DNA of 19,974 nt, taken from contig CAZBWW010000018.1 in the NCBI GenBank assembly GCA_964496005.1, forward strand, positions 1-19,974, written 5' to 3'. Numbering within the stretch: position 1 is the stretch's first letter; each line of letters begins with the position of its first letter. Made by a program: the position numbers and the translations under genes. This DNA is from CAZBWW01 sp964496005. Its GTDB lineage: Bacteria; Patescibacteriota; WWE3; UBA101185; UBA10185. A model generated the notes under the pieces. It saw only the letters and a program-made list of their open reading frames with translations, did no database searches and was not told the origin of the DNA. Below, one piece after another: positions 8,031 through 14,251 of this stretch.

Positions 8031-9269
8031 TTATAACAGCGCTTCAATTTCTTGAATAAGTGGAGTTAGTTCATTATTTAATTCTTGATCTTCACACTCT
8101 TTTATATATTCTTTATACAATAACAAGCCTTTTCTTATCATTGTACTATTGTAAAGATACTTGTCATTTGCTACCTTTTCATGTGATGCAGACCATAATA
8201 TATCACTATTCATTAATTTATATAATAAAGGGCTATTATCTATAGTATATGAATATTTAACATTATTTAAAACGTTATATGTTTTTATATTGTTAATAAG
8301 TGCTTTATTAGAAGTATTATCTTGTTTATCATATGTCTTATGCTTTATAGCATGGTTTAACGTAGTATTTAATAATAAAGACAGTTTATTTTGAATATTA
8401 TTATTATAATTAAGCCAATATTTGTAATATTGTTCTAAAGATGCACTTGGATTACTATCAGCCCATGTGCTTTCCTGTATATTTGAAATAGTAATGGGTG
8501 TAAAATCATTAATAAGAGCAGTAACAGTGGTTATTTCATGATTTTTTTCTTTAAGTTGTGAATATATATTATTAAGTAATAAAATACCTTGTTTATTATG
8601 ATGACCAAACGTTTCGCCGTCCAGTGCCAATACGGTATGTTTAGTAATGTTTCCAAATAAATTATTAATGTTGGATGTGTAATTAAATGCAATTGCATCG
8701 CTAATAGTAATATTTCTTGTTACTAATTTTAGCTGTGTTTCTGTTAGCTGATAAACACATGTGTCCGGAGTGTGCTTATTATCCAACGACGTGCAGTTAT
8801 TAACAAGAACCCATTTATACGAAAGCTCATCTAGTAAGTTGACTACAGCGTTTGAAATAGCTAACTCCGGTGGAAAAAACCCTGCCAGATCCTTAACCAA
8901 AATTGCGTCTTCTCCGTCAAACCCGCGATGCTTTCCAAAATAGTAACCTAAACCATACTCATTTAAGATTATCTGCTTCTCTGCATATTCAAGTGGAATT
9001 TTTGTAAGTAATGGATGGTATGCGGCACTCCCAACCAGTTCAACACGTCCCTGCTCAACCAACTCTCTAAGCCCTTCTAGCCAAGCAGAATAACCAGACT
9101 TTGCCATCAGCTCCAATAAACTTAGCGGGGTATTAAGTGTAACCTTAAAGTCTTTTTTTGTTTGAAAAAATTTAAGTAAAGGAACGTAACATTCCTCAGC
9201 AATTTTTTTAACCGTTGCCTCTTCCTGATATGAAGGTTGATACAGATGTAATAAAAATGCAATCTTCAC
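8031..9269 (-). CDS. Glycoside hydrolase family 57 protein
   Basis: GH57 covers alpha-amylases, glucanotransferases and glucan branching enzymes acting on alpha-glucans with retention. From GTG 9269 the product has 412 residues and opens MKIAFLLHLYQP (region 1, HxxQP type). Further motifs are VELVGSAAYHPLL (about 76-88), GFFPPELAIS (130-139, E135 as candidate nucleophile) and ALDGETFGHH (215-224, D217 as candidate acid/base). The tail contains LWSASHEK. The start was chosen because the family begins right before HLxQP. A longer reading from GTG 9344 would run through a hairpin and add 25 unconserved residues. From about residue 171 on, the DNA drops to about 20-28% G+C and the protein becomes Asn/Tyr/Ile/Lys-rich, though D217 and the C-terminal motifs remain. 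Hydrolase versus branching or transferase activity is not decided. Confidence 0.85.
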   Translation of the reverse strand: MKIAFLLHLYQPSYQEEATVKKIAEECYVPLLKFFQTKKDFKVTLNTPLSLLELMAKSGYSAWLEGLRELVEQGRVELVGSAAYHPLLTKIPLEYAEKQIILNEYGLGYYFGKHRGFDGEDAILVKDLAGFFPPELAISNAVVNLLDELSYKWVLVNNCTSLDNKHTPDTCVYQLTETQLKLVTRNITISDAIAFNYTSNINNLFGNITKHTVLALDGETFGHHNKQGILLLNNIYSQLKEKNHEITTVTALINDFTPITISNIQESTWADSNPSASLEQYYKYWLNYNNNIQNKLSLLLNTTLNHAIKHKTYDKQDNTSNKALINNIKTYNVLNNVKYSYTIDNSPLLYKLMNSDILWSASHEKVANDKYLYNSTMIRKGLLLYKEYIKECEDQELNNELTPLIQEIEALL

Positions 9270-9276
9270 GGCTGTA

Positions 9277-9305
9277 ATTGTACAGCGGTTATAAAAATGA
9301 AGCAA
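9277..9305 (-). promoter_or_regulatory. Candidate promoter of the GH57 gene
   Basis: On the minus strand TTGCTT (9305-9300), 17 bp, TACAAT (9282-9277), then 7 nt to the GTG at 9269, so the transcript would be essentially leaderless. The -35 overlaps the last bases of the hairpin at 9299-9382. An alternative reading is a hairpin GCTGTA-CAAT-TACAGC (9271-9286) abutting the start codon. Both use the same bases. Confidence 0.4.
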
Positions 9306-9382
9306 CCCGAACTGGGAAGGAAAGTTTTTCATTCTCCTGCCCACAGAATGAAAAGATAATCCCTCCCAGATCGGGTTGTTTC
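9299..9382 (-). ncRNA. 84-nt two-tier hairpin before GH57 (small RNA, attenuator or terminator)
   Basis: The outer arms 9299-9320 and 9361-9382 pair at 20 of 22 positions, with one G.U in the minus-strand RNA and two mismatches. Core: CAACCCGA/TCGGGTTG and CTGGGA/TCCCAG. Inside, GAATGAAAA (9346-9354) pairs perfectly with TTTTCATTC (9326-9334) around an 11-nt loop. On the minus strand a T-rich run (CTTCATTTTTAT) follows, and a good promoter (9395-9423) precedes it by about a dozen nucleotides. This fits a short RNA ending at the T-run, a leader attenuator of GH57, or the terminator of GT5 copy 2. No Rfam family was recognised. Confidence 0.5.
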
Positions 9383-9394
9383 AATATATGCTAA

Positions 9395-9423
9395 ATATTA
9401 TCACATTATTATAGGTCTGTCAA
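9395..9423 (-). promoter_or_regulatory. Promoter between GT5 copy 2 and GH57
   Basis: Minus-strand TTGACA (9423-9418), exactly 17 bp, then TAATAT (9400-9395). Predicted start near 9388, just before the 84-nt hairpin, so the hairpin would be the 5' end of the RNA. Confidence 0.55.
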
Positions 9424-9456
9424 TTAGCGTGTATTTGTGACGTAAAATAAAGCTAG

Positions 9457-11019
9457 TTAAGCTGAAACATTGTCTTTTGAATACTTTGTGTTAAACGAAG
9501 CAGCCAATTCATACAATCTGACATATTCCTTCGCACTAGTCTTCCAACTATAGTCTTCTTTCATAGCATTCTTCTGTAGCTGTTTCCATGCCTTCTTGTG
9601 GCAATAGAGTTCCAACGCGCGCGCAATTTGCCCATATAATGCAAATTCGTTAAAGTCTTTAAAAACAAATCCCGTACCTGACTGTGCCACTGAATCAAAA
9701 TTTTCTACTGTGTCTGCCAACCCACCTACAGATCTGACAATTGGGATCGCACCATACCGCATTGCTTCTAACTGAGTTAGCCCACACGGCTCAAATCGGG
9801 AAGGGTTAAATGTAATATCACTCCCGGCGTATATTAGTCTGGGCAATGTTGCATTAAAATAAGAGTGAACACCTACTTGTTTTGGAAAAGCACATTTTAA
9901 GTCGTGAAAACGCTGTGTAAGAGAGGAGTCGCCACTACCTACCATAACAAATTGCGTCTCGTATTCGGTCAAAACATGGCTCAGAGTATCAAGAAGCAAA
10001 TCAAGTCCTTTTTGATGATCTAGCCTACCTACATAACCCATCACGGGTATTTCGGGATTAATAGGTAAATCGAACTCTTTTTGCAATGCTTTTTTATTTA
10101 CTACTCTAAGGTCAATAGAGTTTATGTCATAATTTTTTTCAATTAGTTTATCCGTTTTTGGATTAAACTCATCGTAGTCAAGCCCATTTACTATGCCAAA
10201 GAATTTCCCTTTTACTTCAAGTAATAATTTGTCCAGGCCCTCACCATACTCACTAGTCAGTACCTCCTTCGCATAGGTTTTTGATACCGTGTTTACAACA
10301 TCCGAATATAAAATGCCCCTCCTCATAAAGTTCTGATTGTTAAGCCGATTAGAAAAAAAGGTAGCAACAGCTGACCTACCGTCGTCTAGGTCAAGCTCCT
10401 GCACATTCTTATGGTCAAACTGTCCCTGAAAATTTATGTTATGAATTGTAAACAGTGTTGATACTTCACTTAAAATAGGATCCTTATGATAGGTTGTTTC
10501 GAGATAGTTTGATACTAGTCCCGTATGCCAATCATTACTATGTAATAAGTCCGGAACCCACTTTTCTGTTCTAATAAACTCCAAGACACCTCGTGAGAGT
10601 AATGCCCACCTAGTGGAATCGTCACTGTATCCATATATATTTGCTCTTTTTTCGTAATATTCCTGGTTTTCTAAAAAATATATAGGTACGCCGACGGGTT
10701 TTCCAGCTTCTTTAACATTGCAAATTAAATACTTATTTTCCTCATCATCGGTAGGTACACGTAAACCCTTGTGGATTAACTGAATTTTATACTTATCTTC
10801 GTCTATGTGCCCGTACTTAGGAATAAATAACCTAACATCATGCCCAAGATCAGCAAGCGCCCTGGTTAGATAACCTAGAACAGACGCAAACCCACCAGCA
10901 CTTGCATATGGTGCTGCCTCTGTACCAACAATTAAAATTTTTAGGTGCTTTGTTGAAGAATCCGTATCTGTAATCAACTCTTCAAAAGTTTTTATAAAAC
11001 CACGCTTTTGTGAAGTCAT
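9457..11019 (-). CDS. Glycogen/starch synthase-like glycosyltransferase (GT5), copy 2
   Basis: 520-residue GT5 protein with about 25 extra N-terminal residues before LKILIVGTEAAPYASAGG. Family motifs: HSNDWHTGLV (160-169), FTIHNINFQGQF (190-201), NTVSKTYAKEVLTSEYGEGL (243-262), NGLDYDEFNP (278-287), GRLDHQKGLD (331-340), GSGD (361-364), and SRFEPCGLTQLEAMRYG with E410, then GGLADTV. The N-terminal substrate loop, normally K-[TV]-G-G-[LF]-[GA]-D, reads ASAGGFASVLG (39-49): the Lys and the Asp are replaced. In GlgA that Lys contacts the sugar nucleotide, so specificity or rate may differ from copy 1. Two GT5 genes in one cluster suggests divided roles such as priming versus elongation. A TAAAAT hexamer lies 6 nt before ATG 11019, and no SD is present. 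Confidence 0.9.
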   Translation of the reverse strand: MTSQKRGFIKTFEELITDTDSSTKHLKILIVGTEAAPYASAGGFASVLGYLTRALADLGHDVRLFIPKYGHIDEDKYKIQLIHKGLRVPTDDEENKYLICNVKEAGKPVGVPIYFLENQEYYEKRANIYGYSDDSTRWALLSRGVLEFIRTEKWVPDLLHSNDWHTGLVSNYLETTYHKDPILSEVSTLFTIHNINFQGQFDHKNVQELDLDDGRSAVATFFSNRLNNQNFMRRGILYSDVVNTVSKTYAKEVLTSEYGEGLDKLLLEVKGKFFGIVNGLDYDEFNPKTDKLIEKNYDINSIDLRVVNKKALQKEFDLPINPEIPVMGYVGRLDHQKGLDLLLDTLSHVLTEYETQFVMVGSGDSSLTQRFHDLKCAFPKQVGVHSYFNATLPRLIYAGSDITFNPSRFEPCGLTQLEAMRYGAIPIVRSVGGLADTVENFDSVAQSGTGFVFKDFNEFALYGQIARALELYCHKKAWKQLQKNAMKEDYSWKTSAKEYVRLYELAASFNTKYSKDNVSA

Positions 11020-11025
11020 GAAAGC

Positions 11026-11031
11026 ATTTTA
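11026..11031 (-). promoter_or_regulatory. -10-like hexamer 6 nt before GT5 copy 2
   Basis: TAAAAT on the minus strand, then GCTTTC, then ATG 11019. No clear -35 at 16-18 bp. It belongs to the leaderless pattern seen at several genes here. Confidence 0.35.
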
Positions 11032-11088
11032 TCAAAAAATCCGGAAAAATAATAGGGAAAGAGTGCTAAATCAGCTCACTTTGGAAAT

Positions 11089-12081
11089 TTATATTACTGA
11101 GCTTGTTGTTACTAAAGGTTTAAGACCTCTTNNNNNNNNNNCACCGTCTAGAAGGTCTTTTCTGAGTTGCGCATCAGACACTACATATAAGCCATGAATT
11201 TCTTTGCTTTCGTTCATAACCTTTTGATCACCAATATACAAGCATAGTTGAGCTGTATTCTGATCTGACGGTGTTAATTCCAGCGCCTTCTCAAAGAAAT
11301 CTCGATCATCATTACGTACATATACATGTAATATTGAGAATGGCCTAATTAATTTATGAAGTGACATACCTGCATTCATTGTAAAAGCGTACGGCACATT
11401 TGATTTCCGTGCAGTTTTATTAATGTACTGGGCGAGCTCTTTTAGTCCACCTACGTTGCTTTTATAATAATAAGTTGTTGCACCTCGTTCAGGCATCGTT
11501 TCAGCCTGTAAATCATCTGTGGTTAACGAGCTAAGAGAACTCGTTGGGTGCGTGACCGTTGCTTGCGTTGCTTGCATAGGTTGTTGTACAGGCGACACCG
11601 GTTCGAACGCACTTACAACAGGTTGTACGGGAGCAGTGTCCTGCATAGTTGCAGCCATTTGCTCCTCTTGAGCCATTCTAACTCTATGTTTTTCCGCTGC
11701 TTCTTTAAACTTGGAAAGCCAATCTACCTCCTCCTCAGGCTCGGCAACAGGTTCTTGCGGTACTTGGGGTTCTTCTTGCATAACAGCATCACCCATAGTA
11801 GCTTCCTCAGTAACCTCAACAGCTTTTATTACTTCTTGAGGTTGTCTCTCTTCGACACCAGGTGCAACATAAGGTGTTTCTAACTCTACATTTACAGGTG
11901 GTTTTCCGGAAGGATACAAAAAGTCTAAAATGTTCTGTTTTGTAAATCTATGTCTGCCAGTAGCAGTCTTCACATCAGCATGTAATTTATCTTCCTCCAG
12001 ATAGCGATACACTGATCTCAAACTTACTCCTAATATTTCTGCTACTTCTGTGGAAGTGTAAAATCTGTCCTCTAATTGCAT
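11089..12081 (-). CDS. HTH (MerR/excisionase-type) protein with C-terminal sensor-like domain; contains assembly gap
   Basis: Residues 5-55 form an excisionase/MerR-like DNA-binding domain (FYTSTEVAEILGVSLRSVYR, then GRHRFTKQNILDFL). A Pro/Glu/Gln-rich linker follows (about 60-195). The C-terminal domain (about 203-312) includes TTYYYKSNVGGLKELAQYI, VPYAFTMNAGMSLHKLI, LHVYVRNDDRDFFEKAL and GLYVVSDAQLRKDLL. This resembles AbiEi-type antitoxin/transcriptional regulators, but only tentatively. Ten N (11132-11141) interrupt the frame at residues 314-317, so the last 13 residues (RGLKPLVTTSSVI) depend on the true gap length. No AbiEii-like toxin gene is adjacent. The gene is first in the leftward glucan cluster, so it may regulate it; this is inference. 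The ATG has no SD, and a promoter sits so that the transcript would start at the ATG. Confidence 0.7.
   Translation of the reverse strand: MQLEDRFYTSTEVAEILGVSLRSVYRYLEEDKLHADVKTATGRHRFTKQNILDFLYPSGKPPVNVELETPYVAPGVEERQPQEVIKAVEVTEEATMGDAVMQEEPQVPQEPVAEPEEEVDWLSKFKEAAEKHRVRMAQEEQMAATMQDTAPVQPVVSAFEPVSPVQQPMQATQATVTHPTSSLSSLTTDDLQAETMPERGATTYYYKSNVGGLKELAQYINKTARKSNVPYAFTMNAGMSLHKLIRPFSILHVYVRNDDRDFFEKALELTPSDQNTAQLCLYIGDQKVMNESKEIHGLYVVSDAQLRKDLLDGXXXXRGLKPLVTTSSVI
11132..11141. other. Assembly gap (10 N)
   Basis: Ten undetermined bases inside the HTH gene. The flanks carry an inverted repeat (AAGACCT at 11123-11129, AGGTCTT at about 11153-11159), which may have caused the break. True gap length is unknown, so the reading frame across it is not proven. 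Confidence 0.95.
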
Positions 12082-12087
12082 GACTCA

Positions 12088-12116
12088 ATACTTGCATACG
12101 GTTTATTACTTGTCAA
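12088..12116 (-). promoter_or_regulatory. Promoter of the HTH gene, predicted leaderless
   Basis: Minus-strand perfect TTGACA (12116-12111), 17 bp, AAGTAT (12093-12088), then TGAGTC and ATG 12081. With the usual 6-7 nt from -10 to start, the RNA would begin at the ATG. The -10 matches the consensus at only three positions. Confidence 0.45.
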
Positions 12117-12155
12117 TTTTTTTCGTACTTTCTTCGGACAAATCTCTAGGACAAT

Positions 12156-13055
12156 CTACTCTCTTAATATACTTTTATATACTCTAAATGGAAAAGTAGG
12201 AAATGCCATATATATTCTCCGAATGCGCCAAGGCTGGGAAATTAGCCTATATATCCATTCCAAATGCATCTTTTTGACAATTTCTGGCGCTCTTTGTACC
12301 TCACCTGAAATAAAATCAAAAGCACCACCCACACCGATTGTAATTTTGGCAGGTATCCGTGTGTTATTTCGCTTAATCCACTTTTCCTGAGCTCCATGCG
12401 GATATGCGAGAAACACAATGTCAATGTTATTTACACCTGATTTTTTCATTTGCATGTGAATATATGCTAATACTTTAGAATCATTTTCTTCCTGACAACT
12501 ATAATGCGACGTCGCACCGATAATTTTTATGCCCGGATATAGCGTTTTTAGTTTTTCCGCGGTTTTTTCGGCAAGATCATAGTTAACAGCCTTCATTCGC
12601 CCAAATCGGTCTTTTGGCCAACCACCTAATAGAAATACGGTATAGCCATTTGACACAGCCAACTCACATAACTTAGGTACTAACTCTATTCCGTTTATAG
12701 TTTCTTGTTTCGGGTTATGGGTAAAAACCGAGCTCAAACCTAACTTCAGACCATAAATAAAGGCCTTAGCCGGAAACAGTCGTGTTTTCTTTAGTTTTTT
12801 TATAGATGCTATATACTCATCTGCAAGTACTATTCCGAAACCGTCCGGCACAGAAAGTGCTGACTCATTTATAATTTTTTTAAAAACACTGTCGTGTTGA
12901 GCAGAAACAACAAACTCCGGGTTAGTCGTGCACACAATATGAGAATCAGTAGTTCGGAGCAGGTCTGCAATTTTTTCAACAGCACTCTGCATGTTCAGCC
13001 CAAAATCTATACGCACACCAAGTATGTACCTACTTTGAATGTCAGCTTTACTCAT
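12156..13055 (-). CDS. WecG/TagA/CpsF-family glycosyltransferase (GT26)
   Basis: Enzymes of this family transfer ManNAc, ManNAcA or glucose from a UDP-sugar to an undecaprenyl-linked acceptor in surface-polymer synthesis. The 299-residue product has TTNPEFVVSAQ (about 43-53), SVPDGFGIVLA with the conserved Asp at 71, NGIELVPKLCELA (matching the usual R.tG.dl), TVFLLGG (139-145), and GVGGAFDFISGEVQRAPE near the end. It is about 50 residues longer than typical, partly from an insert after IVLADEYIA. ATG 13055 was chosen over ATG 13073: GGAG precedes it at SD distance, and the start overlaps the upstream GT4 stop as ATGAGTAA. The two genes are thus an operon, probably acting in sequence on one lipid-linked glycan. 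Confidence 0.88.
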   Translation of the reverse strand: MSKADIQSRYILGVRIDFGLNMQSAVEKIADLLRTTDSHIVCTTNPEFVVSAQHDSVFKKIINESALSVPDGFGIVLADEYIASIKKLKKTRLFPAKAFIYGLKLGLSSVFTHNPKQETINGIELVPKLCELAVSNGYTVFLLGGWPKDRFGRMKAVNYDLAEKTAEKLKTLYPGIKIIGATSHYSCQEENDSKVLAYIHMQMKKSGVNNIDIVFLAYPHGAQEKWIKRNNTRIPAKITIGVGGAFDFISGEVQRAPEIVKKMHLEWIYRLISQPWRIRRIYMAFPTFPFRVYKSILRE

Positions 13056-14130
13056 AAGACTCCATAACTCCACGGGCAGTGTTTTCCCAACTGAACTTCT
13101 TTATGTGCTCATACCCGGACGAGATAAGCGACTTAACATAAGGCTGATCAATTAGTAATTTGCGCATACCTTCAAATATTTCACCGCCGTCTGATGGATC
13201 AACGCTGAGCGCGCTTTCTCCCGCTACTTCCGGGAGTGCACCTGTATTAGCTGTAAGTACGGGGGTTCCACAAGCCATAGCCTCTAACACAGGTAAACCA
13301 AATCCTTCCGACACAGATACAAATGCAAAAAATTCTGCACCACTAAGTAATATAGGTACTTCTTCCTGTGGCACTTTGCCAATAAATTTTACACGTGACT
13401 CAACACCATATTTTTTGGGAAAAGCATACACTTCTTTATACGACGGTAGTTCCGCACCTCCGAGTACAAAAGTAAGATTATGCTCGTCCAATATAGATCC
13501 TAGTTTTGAAAAAGCCGCGATCATTCTTTCTAAATTTTTCCGCGGACCTAGTGTACCTAAAAAAAAGATGTACTTCCCCCTTAGTGCATATTTATTCTTA
13601 ACTTTTACTACGGCCTCATGCGATCTTTTATAATATGTATCCAAATCAATACCTTCATACACCACATTAATTTTACTTTCTCGCACTTTATACTTACTCA
13701 TTAGCTCATTTTTTGTGAACTCTGAAACAGCCAGCAGTTTATCAGCAGCATGCGCTGTATATATTAGCGGATATGATCTCCACCACACATATTCCAGTCC
13801 ATGAATCACAGCAACGGTGCGGATTTTGCCTTTGCGTAATATTGGCATAGTTTGCCATGATGTAAAATAGATGTCTGGAGGGTCAGCCCACAGGGAACGA
13901 GCTAAATCTACCTGTGTCCACGAACTGGTTTTTTTAATGTACTTAAAGGAAAATCTCGAATTAGTACTTACAAGAGTATGCCAAAAGTCCCCCGGTTCAG
14001 CCCTAAAATAAACTGTATAAGAATTGTCTTCATCTAACCGTGATAGGCTTCTAATTAAGTTAAAAAGATACACGCGTGTCCCTTCAGAACTATAAGGGTA
14101 AAGATTTTGGGCGTCAATTGCAATTTTCAT
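13048..14130 (-). CDS. Glycosyltransferase family 4 (GT-B fold)
   Basis: 360 residues. Retaining GT4 enzymes transfer sugars from nucleotide-sugars to lipid or glycan acceptors at the inner face of the membrane. N-terminal half: MKIAIDAQNL, VIHGLEYVWW (108-117) and the connector AVSEFTKNELMSKY (134-147). C-terminal half: FFLGTLGPRKNLERMIAAF (189-207), KFIGKVPQEEVPILLSGA (248-265) and the E-x7-E donor motif EGFGLPVLE (E275, E283), followed by AMACGTPVLT. It is first in a two-gene operon with the WecG/TagA gene, which overlaps its stop by 8 bp. A TAAAAT hexamer sits 6 nt before the ATG, with no SD. The donor and acceptor sugars cannot be read from sequence. Confidence 0.9.
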   Translation of the reverse strand: MKIAIDAQNLYPYSSEGTRVYLFNLIRSLSRLDEDNSYTVYFRAEPGDFWHTLVSTNSRFSFKYIKKTSSWTQVDLARSLWADPPDIYFTSWQTMPILRKGKIRTVAVIHGLEYVWWRSYPLIYTAHAADKLLAVSEFTKNELMSKYKVRESKINVVYEGIDLDTYYKRSHEAVVKVKNKYALRGKYIFFLGTLGPRKNLERMIAAFSKLGSILDEHNLTFVLGGAELPSYKEVYAFPKKYGVESRVKFIGKVPQEEVPILLSGAEFFAFVSVSEGFGLPVLEAMACGTPVLTANTGALPEVAGESALSVDPSDGGEIFEGMRKLLIDQPYVKSLISSGYEHIKKFSWENTARGVMESYE

Positions 14131-14136
14131 ATCCGT

Positions 14137-14142
14137 ATTTTA
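14137..14142 (-). promoter_or_regulatory. -10-like hexamer 6 nt before the GT4 gene
   Basis: TAAAAT on minus, then ACGGAT, then ATG 14130. No convincing -35. Member of the leaderless pattern. Confidence 0.35.
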
Positions 14143-14201
14143 CTACGTTTGCGGTCACAGCACATATTGCCCACAAACTCATTTCTGGATAACATAAATA
14201 C

Positions 14202-14243
14202 ACTAGTCGCTAGTTGCTACGTATACTAAATAAAGCTAAAATA
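14202..14243 (+). promoter_or_regulatory. Divergent control region before the PEGA gene: palindrome and -10 boxes
   Basis: A perfect inverted repeat ACTAG-TCG-CTAGT (14202-14214) is followed by TATACT (14222-14227) and TAAAAT (14238-14243). The second hexamer ends 8 nt before ATG 14252. No strong -35 was found. The palindrome lies where an operator would overlap the -35 region, but no regulator can be assigned. Confidence 0.35.
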
Positions 14244-14251
14244 GCATAGAT

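Noticed and set aside
9270..9344. Longer GH57 start at GTG 9344 or ATG 9332
   Set aside because: It would put the hairpin in the coding region and add 25 residues before the normal family start MKIAFLLHLYQP; the AGGAG near ATG 9332 is only 1 nt away, too close to serve.
11061..11069. GAGTGCTAA, half of a CIRCE (HrcA) operator
   Set aside because: The matching TTAGCACTC half at a 9-bp distance is absent, and the nearby genes are not chaperones.
11049..11088. Weak hairpin AGTGAGCT / AGCACT with a T-rich stretch between the HTH gene and GT5 copy 2
   Set aside because: Bulged and short; too weak to call a terminator.
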